Positions 1-13,294 of a stretch of 64,000 nt of DNA are shown in pieces (the stretch's first letter is position 1; each line of letters starts with the position of its first letter). Made by a program: the position numbers and the translations under genes. The notes beneath the pieces were generated by a model. The model was given only the letters and a program-made list of their open reading frames with translations, had not been told where the DNA came from and made no database searches. This stretch comes from Brugia malayi (Eukaryota > Nematoda > Chromadorea > Rhabditida > Onchocercidae). The stretch is taken from NCBI RefSeq assembly GCF_000002995.4, contig NW_025062475.1, positions 5,264,687 to 5,328,686 on the forward strand. The letters are read 5' to 3'.

Positions 1-946
1 GAAAATGACGGATCAAAATGATCCCTGCATAGGCCTTCATAGTTCATAAATTATTAGATTTTTTTCTGAAAGCAACAATTTGGAAACAGCAAATTTTGCA
101 CCATATTAAAAAAAAAATAAACAAATAAATAAACAAACAAATAAATAAGAATTTGTAACAAGTACTGATAAAATAGAAAGTCGAGAATGATTTAGATGAA
201 AATTGTCAATAGGAAATTCAATATTTTTGTTAAAATAATTTGCTCTCCTTTTTCCAAGAGAAAAACAAGCTTCTTTTTAATTTAAATGATAAACGACTCA
301 AAAAATTTCTTTGAATTAAATTAAAAATTTGACATGCTATTATAAAAAAAGCAACTCAAAATATTTCCCATTTCCATTCTCGACTTTTCTCTCCCTCTCT
401 CTCTTCCTCTCTCTCTTTCTCTCTCTTCTTTTCTTTTTTTTTTTACTTTCTTTCTGAAAGAAATAAATATTCGGTCAATATTACAATACAAAAAATAGCG
501 GAAAACATTGAAATAACAAATGATTTACCACTCTAATTTTTATTTTATTAGATTAAATCGATTTAATGAAATTATTTTTCCTTAAATTTAGCGAAAAACT
601 TCTTTTAAAGAAGTAACAATAAATCAAACAATCCTAAAATATTTGACTGCAAAAAAGAAGGAAATCAATACTCCGTCCTTTAGTATTACTTCATTGAAAA
701 TTTTTATATTCATTATTAATTTAGGAGAGAAAGAAAAAGCAAGCACCTGATAAAAATATTAATAGTGATAATAATGATAATAATAGCCGTAACGTTGTAC
801 TTTGCGCCTTATATTCATTTAGCCTTGTTGTCGCTAAGCGACAATTTTCTCCCCAAATGTTACCAACATTTCTCCCTTTTAGCTTTTTTGTTCGTCTGAG
901 AAATACCATAAATTTAACGATCATCTCTCCTTCTCCTTCTTCTTCA
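1..946. other. Sequence downstream of the FGF gene
   Basis: No coding signal was found here. The stretch holds A-rich and T-rich runs, a 61-nt pure pyrimidine tract at 384-444 (CT-rich running into poly-T) and a small perfect hairpin at 10-24 (GGATCA, loop AAA, TGATCC). It lies 3' of the FGF stop codon at 947-949, so part of it should be the FGF 3' UTR. I could not place a poly(A) signal with confidence. Confidence 0.6.
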
Positions 947-2630
947 CTACTGTTGCCTATTTTGCCATAACTGCTCCTTGTACGCGTTAGCACGTTTTAA
1001 TTCGAGTTCTTGTCGTCGTCGCTGTCGCTGCCTCTCCTCCCGCTCCAAACGACTTTTCCTTCGTCTTCTCCTATCATTAAATTGATAATGATGATAAGAT
1101 TACGGAAAAATGAAATCAATCAATAATGAAAATTAGAAAATATTGATTATTTTTTATTGCTGCAATATTGATTAATTAAATACCTTCGAATATCATTTCG
1201 TTCTTCACGTGACATTTTACGATTACCATCATTTGTACGTCGCTGAGCTAAAATCCATCGTGCCATTTCAATTGGTGAATATTGCCTAGTAAGCGACATC
1301 TTAGGAGGGTGCTGTTGCAGTGTACCCGGTAAAATATCATCCAAACTTTTTGGAGGCGGTGGTTTATCATCATCAGAAGTATAATGTGTTAGATAATCTA
1401 TAAAATATAATTTATATTTTATCAGGGGAACATATTAGTAGAATGAACAATAACATGATATCATTTGTTACTGATAATATTTATTGATATCCTTTTAAAA
1501 GCTTTTCTTTTTTTTGATGGTAAAATTAATTTTGGCTTAATAGATATAATAATTAATGTTATAACTAAGTGCAAAACCACTAATACATTTATTTCTTAGC
1601 TAATTAAGAATGATCATATAAAATTTGTCTAACAATGAGAGATGGAAAAAGGAAATTTAGTTCACCATAACGATTGGGTTGAACAATTTGTGTTTTAGAA
1701 AAATGAATGGAATCACCATCACCGGAATACGAATAGCCACCAGAATCACTATTATCTTGATCATCATCAAAGTGTACAACAAGAAAATGTGATGATTTTC
1801 GACGTTTACGAGAATATTTACCTGTAAATGAAACGGTATTCATTGAACCCACACGTATAGAAATGAAAATTTTAATGCTTCTTTTAAAAAAAGAGCAAAT
1901 AAATAAATAAAATTTAAATCGTAGACAAAAGGATATGAATTATACATTCGCTAAGATGGAACACAACCGAGTTTTCATAAAAATTATAGTTTTAATTGAG
2001 ATTTAAATCATTCGAATTCAAAAGCAACATTCAAATTCAAATTGAACAAAAGTTCTGGAATAATAATACATTTTCTTTCTTTTTCATATTTTTCATTTTT
2101 CAAGCATTTTATTTCTAATTTTTCCAGCTTAATTTTGAAAATGCTTCATGAATGTTTCAGTCTAATTTAATTTCGAGTAGTTCAATCTGAAACTATCGAA
2201 ATATTTGATAAGAAAGGTGACTAGGATAGGTTTAATGCAATATACTAAGTTGAAACAATGATCGCATTGCAATTTGCATTGTTATCACAACGATTTTATA
2301 GCGCATTAACAGTGAAACAATAATGCAAAAATGTAACGATCCGTACAGTGATAGAGGTGATAAAATGGTGATAATCATAGCAGATCAAGCTAACAGCAGT
2401 TTTAGCAAAAGGGTTCATGCGTGACATTTGAAGGCATTTAAAGCTAATGCTCATTTTTCTTATAAAGTCAGCAGTTGCTAAAATTGTAGTGCCAAAATTT
2501 GAAATTAAAGGGCAAGCAGCGAACATGCTACAGGCATCATTAAAGCTTGCACGATCTTAGCAATTCATACCATTTTGTGTATAGATGTCGTTTCCTGAAT
2601 AGCAATAATAGTGGCAGTAATAGTGATGAC

Positions 2631-2674
<44 letters not shown>

Positions 2675-5600
2675 TAATAGTAATACTAACAATAATAATA
2701 ATGCTAAGAATAATAAATGATAATAAACAATAATAATAATTAATAATAATAAATAATAATAAGAATAGTGACACAATATTTATTTTTCATATCATTTTTT
2801 ACGAGAACAATATGAAATTAGATCAAAAGAAGATTCCAGAATTAGGAAAAGGGTCGAATAAATTTCTTTACGACGTAAATTTTTTTTATTTTTGCATTTA
2901 CTTCTATCAATTATAAATTAGAATTTTTTAATTTATTGGAAAAATTTTAATGTAAAACACACATAATATACATGTATATCAATTCTTTTAGGCAAGAAAA
3001 AAAATGAAATTTTAGAAAAGAAGAAAAAACGAAATCATAAGGAAAGGAAAAAAATTGATAGCAATGATAACAGTAATGATGATATTACCTTTACGTGGTC
3101 GACCGGTCTTACGTAACGAAATATACCACGGTTTCTTAGGTGTACCATATGCACAGGAGGAATATAAATTATAATAATTCTCAAGCATTTCCTCCATAAA
3201 AACACATTCCATTGAATAATTTTTTTGTAACTAAAAGAAATAATAAAATTCTCCTAAAAAGTATATGTATAAATATTAATTTAAAAAATTTTAGTCATAT
3301 AATTAATAACTTATCGTAAAATCTTTGAAATAAAAAGAAAAGATAAAACATTCTTTTTTTTTTTTTTTTTTTTTAATTCCAATAAAAGAAAATTGACTTT
3401 AAATCATTCGTTAAATAAATAAAAATTCATTAATTCACTTTTCTTATTAATAAAATTGCAACATTTTCTACTCATCTGAAATTAAAAAAAAAAAGTACAA
3501 ATTAATATTACTACAATATACAACATATTATTATATAATCAAACGATTATATTGTAATTTAATTCAAGAAACAAACCGCAGCATATAAGCGACCTTCACG
3601 ATCCATACATAAATAACGTTGTGATTCACGTCCACGTATACTTACTAAACCAAATGCAACCGATATAAATTCCAATATACCTTTAAAGACGATAAAGGTA
3701 AATAAAGAAAATTGCACATAATATGAAATATTCTGAGGATAAAAAAAGGAAAAAAGATGAAAAAACGAAATATTTAACAAAAAAGTGAAATAAGAAACAA
3801 AATACAATCAGAAATACTTTAAAACGATTCGATTAATAATTTCAAATTATATTATATATTGAAATGTGGTACAAAACATAACAGAATAAAAAAAAAAATG
3901 ATAATCATTTAAATATTTGGAATACCAGTAATTCTAACTATGCTTCACTTATCGTAAATTTTAAACACAATGTAAATTAGACATAATAAAATCGTTATAG
4001 AAGAGAAGGAAAAGTTTAAATAGTAAACACGAGAAAAAAAGGACAAAAACAAAAAGAAAAATCAAAAGAAAGCAGTAACAAAATTAAAAAAATTCTTTTT
4101 GGTCAAAATTTGGTAAAGATATCGATGCAAATTTTAGTTTTATCAGAACAATTAAGAAAATATATAATCCATATACTTTCTTTTTAATCATGAAATGATA
4201 AAAATTTTTCTCAGTATGATCGATTTTTTAAAGAATTAAATTGAATTCTTACAAATGTAATTATATTATGAAAGTAACCAACTATAAAGTAAAAATCATT
4301 GACGTAATGAAAATAATCTGTTAGTAGTACATAATCTGTGACAGAATATCATTATTGCTAACATTTCACGAATTATTTCAGTGATTTAATAATTTCTTTT
4401 TTTTTTTTTTTTTTTTTTATTTTGCATTTTAGAATCATTAAAGAATATTTTGAGAAAAAAAAAACATACTGAATCGACTATTTTCTAAGCGTGTACCACG
4501 TACGTATTCTGGTCTTGATAAGTCATTCGTTTTAGCTTCATATTCAGCTGTACGTTTATCCAAAATTTCCACCCATGTACCAGAACGACAAAAAAGAGCT
4601 CCCTCTCGATTAGGTCCATCATGACTGAAATTTTTCATTTTTTGAATTTATGAAATTTCCTGATTAATTAATAGGAAATAATAGAAGAAATAAGTTATTC
4701 ATATTATTGAATAATATAAACAATTAACTTATCAAATGAATTTTTCTTCTCCATATTATTCAACTTTATGCAATATAAATTAAAATTATAAATTTTTATA
4801 AATTACAATTCTAACTCAATTACTGCCCATAAATCATTTATCATCACTACTAATCAATGCGTTTATGCATTTTTCAATACAACAACAAAAAGAAAAAAAT
4901 CATAAATTTTCCTGTTCACAACAATTTTAGATATTAAAAAAGTAATTAAAATTATTTGGCAAAATTTTTTTTCAGAAAGTACATGCACATACATATACAA
5001 GGATACTAGATGGCTTTACCTTACAGGTAACTATTATTCATTTCTTTTTTTATTAAAAAAAAGGAAGGAAGATAGAGAGAAAGGTAAATGGCAGGGAGCA
5101 GACAAACGATGAGGAAAGTACATGAAAATGAAAAATTGATAAATATAAAATTAAAATTATCAATTTGGTTGTCTCACACAATTTAATTTAAAATGACCAG
5201 TATTTGGATTTAAGACATAGTTGTATGACTTGTAAAAAAACTTGTAATTAATCAATCCATCTGATCAAAATAATTATTAAAATATTTTAACCGAATTAAT
5301 AACTAAGTTCATACAGAATGACATATTTTAAATATAAGTTTGTTTGTATTTACTTATAATTTGAAGTTGAGGAATATCATATATAATAAAATCTAAAAGT
5401 TACCGAGGTGAGAATCGTCGAGTATGCCTGGTGTACCTAAGTTGTTGAACTTGTCGAGCACAATTAGCTAATAAACTTGACGTAATGTAATCACTTGACG
5501 GTAACAAATTCAACGTTAGAGATGAAGATGCAGCAGGAGCAGCAGCAGCTGATGAAGAAGAAGCGCCGAAAAGTTGAAAATTTGATGAAGCAGGAGGAAA

Positions 5601-6615
5601 AGGCGTAGATGCACCACCAGTTGTTGCTACACCATTCATCGATGGCGAAAACAAATCACCTGACCACCAGTTATTGCCTGTGACCGCCGATAAAAAATAA
5701 AGACCTAAAATTGAATAATTTTGTGAATCATAAGCTAATTAAGATAAATCTCTAATTAAGTCAAAGAATTAAATCATAAATTAATTAATATGGCAAGCCT
5801 TCAAGGAATTTGTTATTCTTCCTACAATACAATGAAATCAGGGCAACAAATATGCACTAATTAGACGGAATAAGTTAATAAAGTTAGCTTTTAAACAAAT
5901 TCAAATCGCTCACTAATAAATTAGTGCAATTGTTTAATGAAAAGTGAAAGGGTAGAAATGAATATAAGAAAAGCTAAATAACTAGGCAATGTGAATTATA
6001 ATGACTATTTGACACCAATCTAATAATAACAATATTCATATCTTCTATAGAAAGTCTGAAAATAACAGCAGAAATTAAAAGGAATATTTAAAATTCATAT
6101 AACTGAATTGAATAATCGATTAATTACTCCAAGGTTTTGTTACTTATTTCTATCCAATATGATGTGAATAAATTATAACAATTACATAAAGTAACAGTAA
6201 CTATTGTGAAGTTATTGGACGTGAAAACATGAAAGATGGCGAAACTTATAAAGTTTTTATATGATTTTATTGTTTGTTTAGTTAGCAGCGTACATATTAA
6301 GCAAAAATAAAAAGTGATAAAGCTTACCGGAATTGTCACTATCCGATCCAGTTTCGTAACGGGCGTCGTCTTGGCCGGTAGTTGCTGCGGAATGCGATAG
6401 AAGCGAAAATGCTTGATGATAATGATTATTACGATTATGATGATGATTATGTTGAGTATGATGACGATGATGCTGGTTGTACTGATGTTGATAATTGGAA
6501 TAGTAATGTTGCTGCTGTTGTTGTTGATGTTGATGACTCAGAGGTAATCCGAGTAATGTTATCTCGGTTAACAGGGTGGACAGGATTAAAATAAAATGGC
6601 AGTAAGCCAATGATA
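947..6615 (-). CDS. let-756: Fibroblast growth factor, LET-756/FGF9-like, 5' end uncertain
   Basis: This gene encodes an FGF ligand expected to act through an EGL-15-type receptor tyrosine kinase. Phase-consistent exons on the minus strand are 6328-6615 (5' limit uncertain), 5404-5704, 4470-4624, 3577-3680, 3089-3230, 1666-1821, 1184-1397 and 947-1070, giving about 493 residues. The beta-trefoil core is roughly residues 203-345. It contains ALFCRSGTWVEIL, RFSILEFISVAFGLVSIRG, YLCMDREGRLYAA, ECVFMEEMLENYYNLYSS and WYISLRKTGRPRKG, then the basic KYSRKRRKSSHFL that matches the usual FGF end. The spacing is that of FGF9/16. Unusual parts are a His/Gln/Asn-rich segment near residues 30-70, an Ala/Ser-rich stretch near 120-150, and a tail of about 148 residues that is acidic/Ser-rich, then Pro-rich, and ends in six Arg and a charged helix-like stretch. 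C. elegans LET-756 is likewise longer than vertebrate FGFs. The first exon with the start codon was not found. The family call is firm; the termini are less so. Confidence 0.9.
2631..2765. repeat. (AAT)n microsatellite in an FGF intron
   Basis: A pure AAT run covers about 2631-2672 and continues as an interrupted AAT/AATG array to about 2765. It lies in the intron between the exons at 1666-1821 and 3089-3230. It explains the Leu-rich and Ile-rich open frames on the opposite reading. Confidence 0.9.
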
Positions 6616-9600
6616 CTGCTTGTTCCGTTTTGTTAAATTTTAAATATAATATCACAAAAATATCTATTATGTAAATTTTTCTCAAATTATTATTATGCCA
6701 GTAAAATTTAGCTTTCCTTTCTAACAGATAACGAATTGAAAGCAATTGCAAGATATTCTTAATAATGTTCTTAGTAAAAATTGCAATATTATCAATAGTA
6801 GCAATAATGATAACAGTAATAGTGATAATAATAGCAGTAATAACACTAAGTGTGTATTAATAATATAAATTGTTATCTGTTTAGCAAAAATGCTAGTAAT
6901 AATAAATATTCTTGAAGTGGGCCTTACGGCCCCCAATGAAGTAATGAATTCTTCAAGTTTACAATTCGCCAAAAATTACTAATAATTTCACAAAGTTTTT
7001 TGGTCTTTTTTTTCTCGTTATGGAATTAAATTTTGCTTTTTTCGAATGTAATATTGCAACAGCAATAATAATTGCAATTGTAAATCTTTCCGTTTATTTA
7101 TTGTTCTTCTTATTATCACCAATAATAGCTTAATTATTATAATTATTGATCGATTATCAGATATAATCGTAGCAATAAATGAATAATAGTAATTTTGTAT
7201 TATATGTTGAAGCTGTTGTGTTGAAGCCAGAATGAAAATTAAATTTCAGTTTAATTTACACCACACTTCACGTCGTATTTAAATAGTAGCTTCTTGCTGT
7301 AAATTCTTGCAAGCTGAAAAAGCACAAATGCATAAGTTTATTTTTTTGCTTTTTCTTTGAAAGAAAATTCATTTGATAAAAAAAAAAAAACTGCGATATA
7401 TAGAAAAAAAAAGAATAATGAAAATAATAGAAATAATAAAGAAATGAAAAAGAAAATCTTAAAAGAACAGATTTTAATTTTATTAATTAATAATAAAAAC
7501 TAGTAATTGTAGATTGAATCAGATAGTTTAGCTCTGATTTATTTTGAGAATCAGAAAATAGTTATAATAACGGTGGTGATAATACTAATAATAGTAATAT
7601 TAATAGTATTAATAGTAATCATGACTATAACAATAATAATAATAATAAATAAACGAATGAATGAAATATTAAGCATAATGTAAAGTATACATCTGAAAGA
7701 TATACTTTGAAATTTAAATCAAATCAGAGAGCAAATAGGATAAAATTAGTTTGCTATAGATTGTAAAAAAATCAAAATTTTTAAGTCTTTTTTTAATCTT
7801 ATTTGTGTTTTGTTTCTCTTGAGAGATCATTTCAATTCTAACTTTTTGTTTTTTAAGAGAAAAAATTAGCAAAATTTGATAATAAAGAAAGCTTTTTCTA
7901 CTGGTATAAATTTTATACATTTGAATTAATGGGCGTCGCATTTCTAGACCAGTTTTCTGCTAAACAAAATTTTTGGGGAAAAAAAGCCAAGCAGTAATAA
8001 ATCCTAAGGGATTATGTAAAATCCTTCTAGACACACATAAGATAAAGTTAACATTTCATTCTAAAATAGTGTCAGATTTTGTTTAATTGCTTGTATGATA
8101 ATAAGCTTTTGTTTTAAGTTGATAAACAACTAATTTTATGTAAAAATGAGAGATTTTTTCTTTTTTCATTCAAAAATTTCACTACGATCAAAGCGAAAGT
8201 GTTTGTCCGTTTTCTTAAGCTATGGTAAATTTCTTATTTTCAAATGTTTCAATTGAAAAGATGAAATAAATGGCTGCTAGCTGATAATGATTAAGTGCAA
8301 CTGATAATGATCCTACGATAAATTTTAAAATCTATTACAGTTAATACAAATTTGTCTCAACAAATTTGATATAATTAAATGAATTGAAGGGAGTTGCATT
8401 TATTTATATTTTTTATTTCGCAAGGAAAAAGTAGTAAAGTATTCACGATTATTAAGTAATTATCTAATAATATTGATTATAATAGTTGATGCAATAATAT
8501 CAGTTAATATAATGAATGTTACCAAAGTAAATCTGCTTGTAAAACAAAAAAAAAAATAAAAAAGAATAAAACAATGTTAAAAGAAAAAAATAAATAAATA
8601 AAACCAGTGAATCTGTGATAATTTTTCAACATGGTAATTTTATTTAATTAGAATGATAATTTCCAAAATTTGATATGTTACGCATAAATTAAAAAATTGA
8701 TAATTTTGATTAATGAAATGAATTGTTTAAAATATGGAAGAAAAAAATATATAATGCAAAGTTACAACTGACACTTCAAAAGTGAGATATATAGATGGAA
8801 AGATAATAATGGTACAGGGTGGTCTCTGATTATTAGAACCTTTTTGTAAGGCAATTAAAAGTTAACAGAAAAAAATTAAAGCTTTATTTTAGTTGCAGCA
8901 GAAGGGAATAGGAGAAGAAAAAAATTAAAGCAACTTATTAACTGTGCTGTTTCTGTTAAAATTGCTTTGCTTTTTTCTCTTTCCCTCTTTAAGAATTATT
9001 GCAAATAATTTCTCTCCAAACGAATTATTTAATGAATGATAATTTTGGATTTAATCATTTAATGGATGGTTGATTTAATTAATTAATGAATAGCCATTTT
9101 GATCTAATCAATGATAAGTGATAATTGGAATGGTAAAATTAAAGCAAAAAGTAATAATATGTGTACATTAAAAAATTGATGGCATTGTTCATCTAAAGTA
9201 AATAATAATAATTGAAATTATTTCCTATAGCATAGTCACAAATTAAAAATGCAACATGAATTTAAAAAAAAAGTTATATGAAAAAAATTTGTTTGGAAAA
9301 CAAGAAAATAATACATTGAATGATTGACACAATTAGTGAAATTTTTGAATGATATTTAAAGTGTCAATGATGCAATGTGATAATTAATAATTATAAGAAA
9401 AGTTGTTGAAAATTTAATCGATTAATACACTTCAATTAATAATTAGCAATGATGAAAAAGGAAATAAAATTTTCGAACAAAAATTTAATTAATAAGATTA
9501 AAATCAAAAATAGCTTTAAATATTTCAATAAAATACACTTGAATAATTTGAAAAAACTATTTTTTGTGTAAATGAGTAGCTATTAATATGATACTTGGAA

Positions 9601-10133
9601 AAGCCCTAGTACCCTTTTTCTCTTGCATTTTACTTCAGAAAGTGATCTTTAGTCATTTTCCTTAATCATGAATTTAAATCCGAATCTAAATTGAAGTTAT
9701 TTAAGCGATAATCATTTTGTAAAATGTGCAACAAAAGTAAATTATTGATAAACAAACTAAATGAAGCTATTCAAGTATATCATTACTTAAATACAACCTA
9801 AATTAAATAATTAAAAAGGATAATAAAATAAACGCAGTGAAATACTTGATTATAATATAAAAACAAATGTTAGGAACAAATTTGAATGAAAAATAAAGAA
9901 GCAACCATTAGCAAAAAAATATAAGTAAATCAGATATATTTGATATATTTAAGTTCGATGAAGAAGATTGGATGTAAAAAAATCGAAGAAAATCAATTTG
10001 TTATAATATTACTCAAATACAGAATTAAATTGCGCAATTAAACAAGAATAAAAACAATATTAAATAAGCGCGCAAATGTCACTCATCAATCGTTGTTAAT
10101 AGGTATGAATTAATCTTAATTTATTGAATGCAG

Positions 10134-10168
<35 letters not shown>

Positions 10169-11920
10169 ATTGAATTTGAAAAATCAACAAAACCAGTTTG
10201 TTACAATTCATGCAAATATAGAATAATTACGGAATAATAAATAAGAACAAATAAAGTGATAATATAATAAATAAATAATTATCAATATTTGAATACTATT
10301 ATTACATAGAATAAGAAAAATATTAAATAAAAAATAAAATAAACGAAAAATAAAGAACAAATCAAAGAATTGCCCAGTTATCATCCAGTAGATATATAAT
10401 CTGAGTGATAAAGCTGTGATAAAATTATGATAAAACTAAGAAAAGTTGAAAAAAGTTAAAAAGCTTAAAGAAAGATTTTCAAAAAGTGAAAAGAACTTTT
10501 CATATTTATAAATGATAACAGTAACAAAATGGTTGTCCACTATACATTTCAACCGGAAACCTTCGTTCTTTTGCACCAACACTTTGTTCATTGAATACTT
10601 AACGGAGAAAGAAGAGAGAGAGAGAGAGAGGGAGAGAGAAAAAACAAAATAAAATAACAAACTTTACTGAATTAGATTTAGGATTAAAAAAAAAAAACAA
10701 AATTTGAAAAGAGAAATAAAATGAAAAGGAAATATTAGGGGAAAAGCAAAGAAAAGTATTTAAGGAAATTTTAAAAAAAAGAGAAACGATACTTTTATGA
10801 TGAAAAAAAAAGAGAAAGAAGAAATGAGAGATAAAGTTAATCAAATGAGAGAATAGCTGAAAAGACAAAAAAAAAAAAAAAAGAAGAGAAAGAAAAGAGA
10901 ACATAAAAACATTATCATTTTAGCCAAACAAAACTGGAAGTTAACTAAAATTTTTTTTTCAATTTTTTCTTGCATCTTCAATCGAACTTTTGTTTTCTTC
11001 TCTTCTTCTCTTCTTTTCCCCTTTCTCATCTTCACCTCTTCCATCATCATCTTTTCCTTCTTCACTTTATTTTTTATTTTTCTTTTTTTCTTATTCCCAT
11101 CCTCTTTTTTTCTTTACCAACTGTACTTTAAAATAATAATAAAAATGAATTTCATTTCTATCATTAAGGTTGATTTAAATCTGAATCAAATTACAAATCA
11201 CATTTCAAATACTAGATATTGAGTCGACAAGCAAATTTCATTCGAATTTTAATTAAATTGAAATTAGCCATAGTTTAAATAAGCTTCATTTCCAGTTTTT
11301 TTTTAAATTAAATCAGCTTAAAATTAATAGTTGTAATAGGCAAATTTTAAGTACAAATTTCATTTAAATTTAAAAACAATGCTAATAAACAAATTTCGGT
11401 TCAATCATTATATTCGAATTGAAACTTTATTTCAAAAATTTTTATTATACATATTATACCAATAAAAAAGGTAAAATGTCAGAATAAAAAATGATGGCGA
11501 ATTTTTGTGGAAAAAATTGACTTAAATTTTAAACGAAATGCTTCCAATTAAACTAAAATAAGGAAACAAAAGGAGAAAATATTAATAATAAATGAAAAAA
11601 AAAAGTAAAGAAAAAATTGAAAAGGAGAAAGAAATTAAAGAAATCAAAATATTATTTATATTTTTCAACATAAAAAAATATAAATTATATTAAGTAAAAA
11701 CAAAACAGCTCATCATTTTAATTACTTAATTTATAATAATGAGATAATGAAGCGGAAAAGGATGAGAAAAGCTTTTAAGCCAATCCTTTTTTCTTCTCTC
11801 TTTTCTTTTTTCTTATTTCATTTTTATCTTTATTATTTTTTCCCTCAACTAAAGCTCACTTTTAACTTTATCATCTGACAAAGTTTATTTATCCATTAAC
11901 ACATAACATATACACAAACA
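6616..11920. other. Gene-free interval, part 1 (upstream of FGF)
   Basis: No supportable gene was found. It should contain the FGF promoter and any missing 5' exon. Features seen are an AAT-rich patch near 6770-6850, a GC hairpin at 6919-6932, a poly-A run of about 28 nt at 10138-10165, a GA tract near 10611-10641, and A/G-rich runs giving Phe/Ser-rich or Lys/Glu-rich frames at 10.4-11.1 kb that are low complexity rather than coding. Confidence 0.5.
10138..10165. repeat. Poly-A run
   Basis: An uninterrupted A homopolymer of about 28 nt in AT-rich intergenic DNA. No retroposon body or target-site duplication is visible beside it, so it is called a simple repeat. Confidence 0.85.
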
Positions 11921-11958
11921 TACACACACACACACACACACACATACACATACACACG
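11921..11958. repeat. (CA)n microsatellite
   Basis: A mostly uninterrupted CA dinucleotide array that continues as degenerate CATA/CACG units to about 11,970. Confidence 0.9.
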
Positions 11959-13194
11959 CATACAAACAGACAGATACAAGTAACTTTTCCATTTTCTCAA
12001 AACATTTCACAGTAATAAATCTATGAAAGAGAAGAATAAAGCGCTAACTAATTAACTTATCCAGTTATTATCATTATTATTGTTATTGCTAAAAGTTTTT
12101 GATTGGTATAATTTTGCAGATTTAAGTAAAATTTTATCATTTATATTTCGTATAGCTTTTTTTCCATTTCATTTTTTATTTTTTTTTTTTTCGTTTTTTC
12201 TTCTTTTTTTAATATACTTTGTTATATAGTTCTATGATTATTATGTATGTTTATTTATAGTATATTATTCACTTCTTTTTCTTATTGTTTGCTTATAATT
12301 AATATTATATTATTTACACAATAGTATTGTTTGTTTTGTTTTGTTTTTATTCTCTTTAATTTCAAACATATAAATGGAATAATTAAAATATAATTGAAAC
12401 ATATATATATTGTTTGTGATAATATTATCATTTTGTTCTTATATTCTTCTAAAGGAAAAAAACATTTAACAGTAAAAATATAAAAATTAAGAATGTATGA
12501 ACCGAAATGAATTATTGTGTTAGATGAAATAATTAATTATAATATTCAACGATCAATCATATTTTAATGATAAAAGTAATTTGGATTTTATAGCATATTA
12601 AAATAATGTAAAAAGATATAATTATTGTATTTGGTGGATATTTTGTAAGCTAAGAGTTCATAAGATTGTTTTCATAAAAATCATTTTATTAATTTCTATT
12701 AATTATAATCTACAACAAAAGAGGCTAATATTTCCTTCAAATTTTTTATAATTCATTGTACAAATTACTTGCGTAAGCGTCAAAATTTAACATCTTTTTT
12801 ATACTCTATAATATATGATATTCTTTCATTCATTTCATATATGTTTCCATTTTTGTATTTAATTGTACGTATACGAAACAAAAAGAGAACAAATTAATTT
12901 TTAAAACAGTTTAGAAAATGAATTGTTAAAAAATAATTAAATATGTATTAAACATACAAATAATAATCAAGAATAATTTTTAACAATGATTTATTTGTTT
13001 CAAATTTGACTACAATTAAATAAAAAATAGATAAAAGAATGAGTAATCAAATATTTCTTTTAATAAATTTTGTAAGAAAAAGAAAAATAATTACGATGAA
13101 AAGGAATTATTAAAATTCAACAAACAATATAAGTACAACATAAAGTTAATGAAACAGTTTTTAAAAAATGTATGTAAATAAATTCTTTGCTAAT

Positions 13195-13294
13195 TGTATG
13201 TACATTTATATTTGCGTGTAAGTTTACGTATATGTATGCGTGTACGTTTGCATGCATGTTTGCGTGTATGTATGCATGTGTGTATGTATACGCA
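13195..13294. repeat. Alternating purine-pyrimidine TG/CG/TA tract
   Basis: Roughly 100 bp built largely from TGTA, TGCG, TGCA and CGTA units, so purines and pyrimidines alternate for much of its length. It resembles a degenerate TG microsatellite. Such tracts are prone to Z-DNA and slippage, but no function is shown by the sequence. Confidence 0.8.

Noticed and set aside
2296..2526. 76-codon minus-strand frame with normal-looking composition
   Set aside because: It lies inside an FGF intron whose flanking exons already join in phase. No acceptor/donor pair that would keep the FGF frame was found.
6382..6594. Asp/Tyr/Val-rich plus-strand frame
   Set aside because: It is the antisense shadow of the His/Gln/Asn-rich FGF exon.
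10436..11065. Phe/Ser/Leu-rich and Lys/Glu-rich minus-strand frames
   Set aside because: They read through GA, poly-A and CT tracts; amino-acid use follows base composition only.
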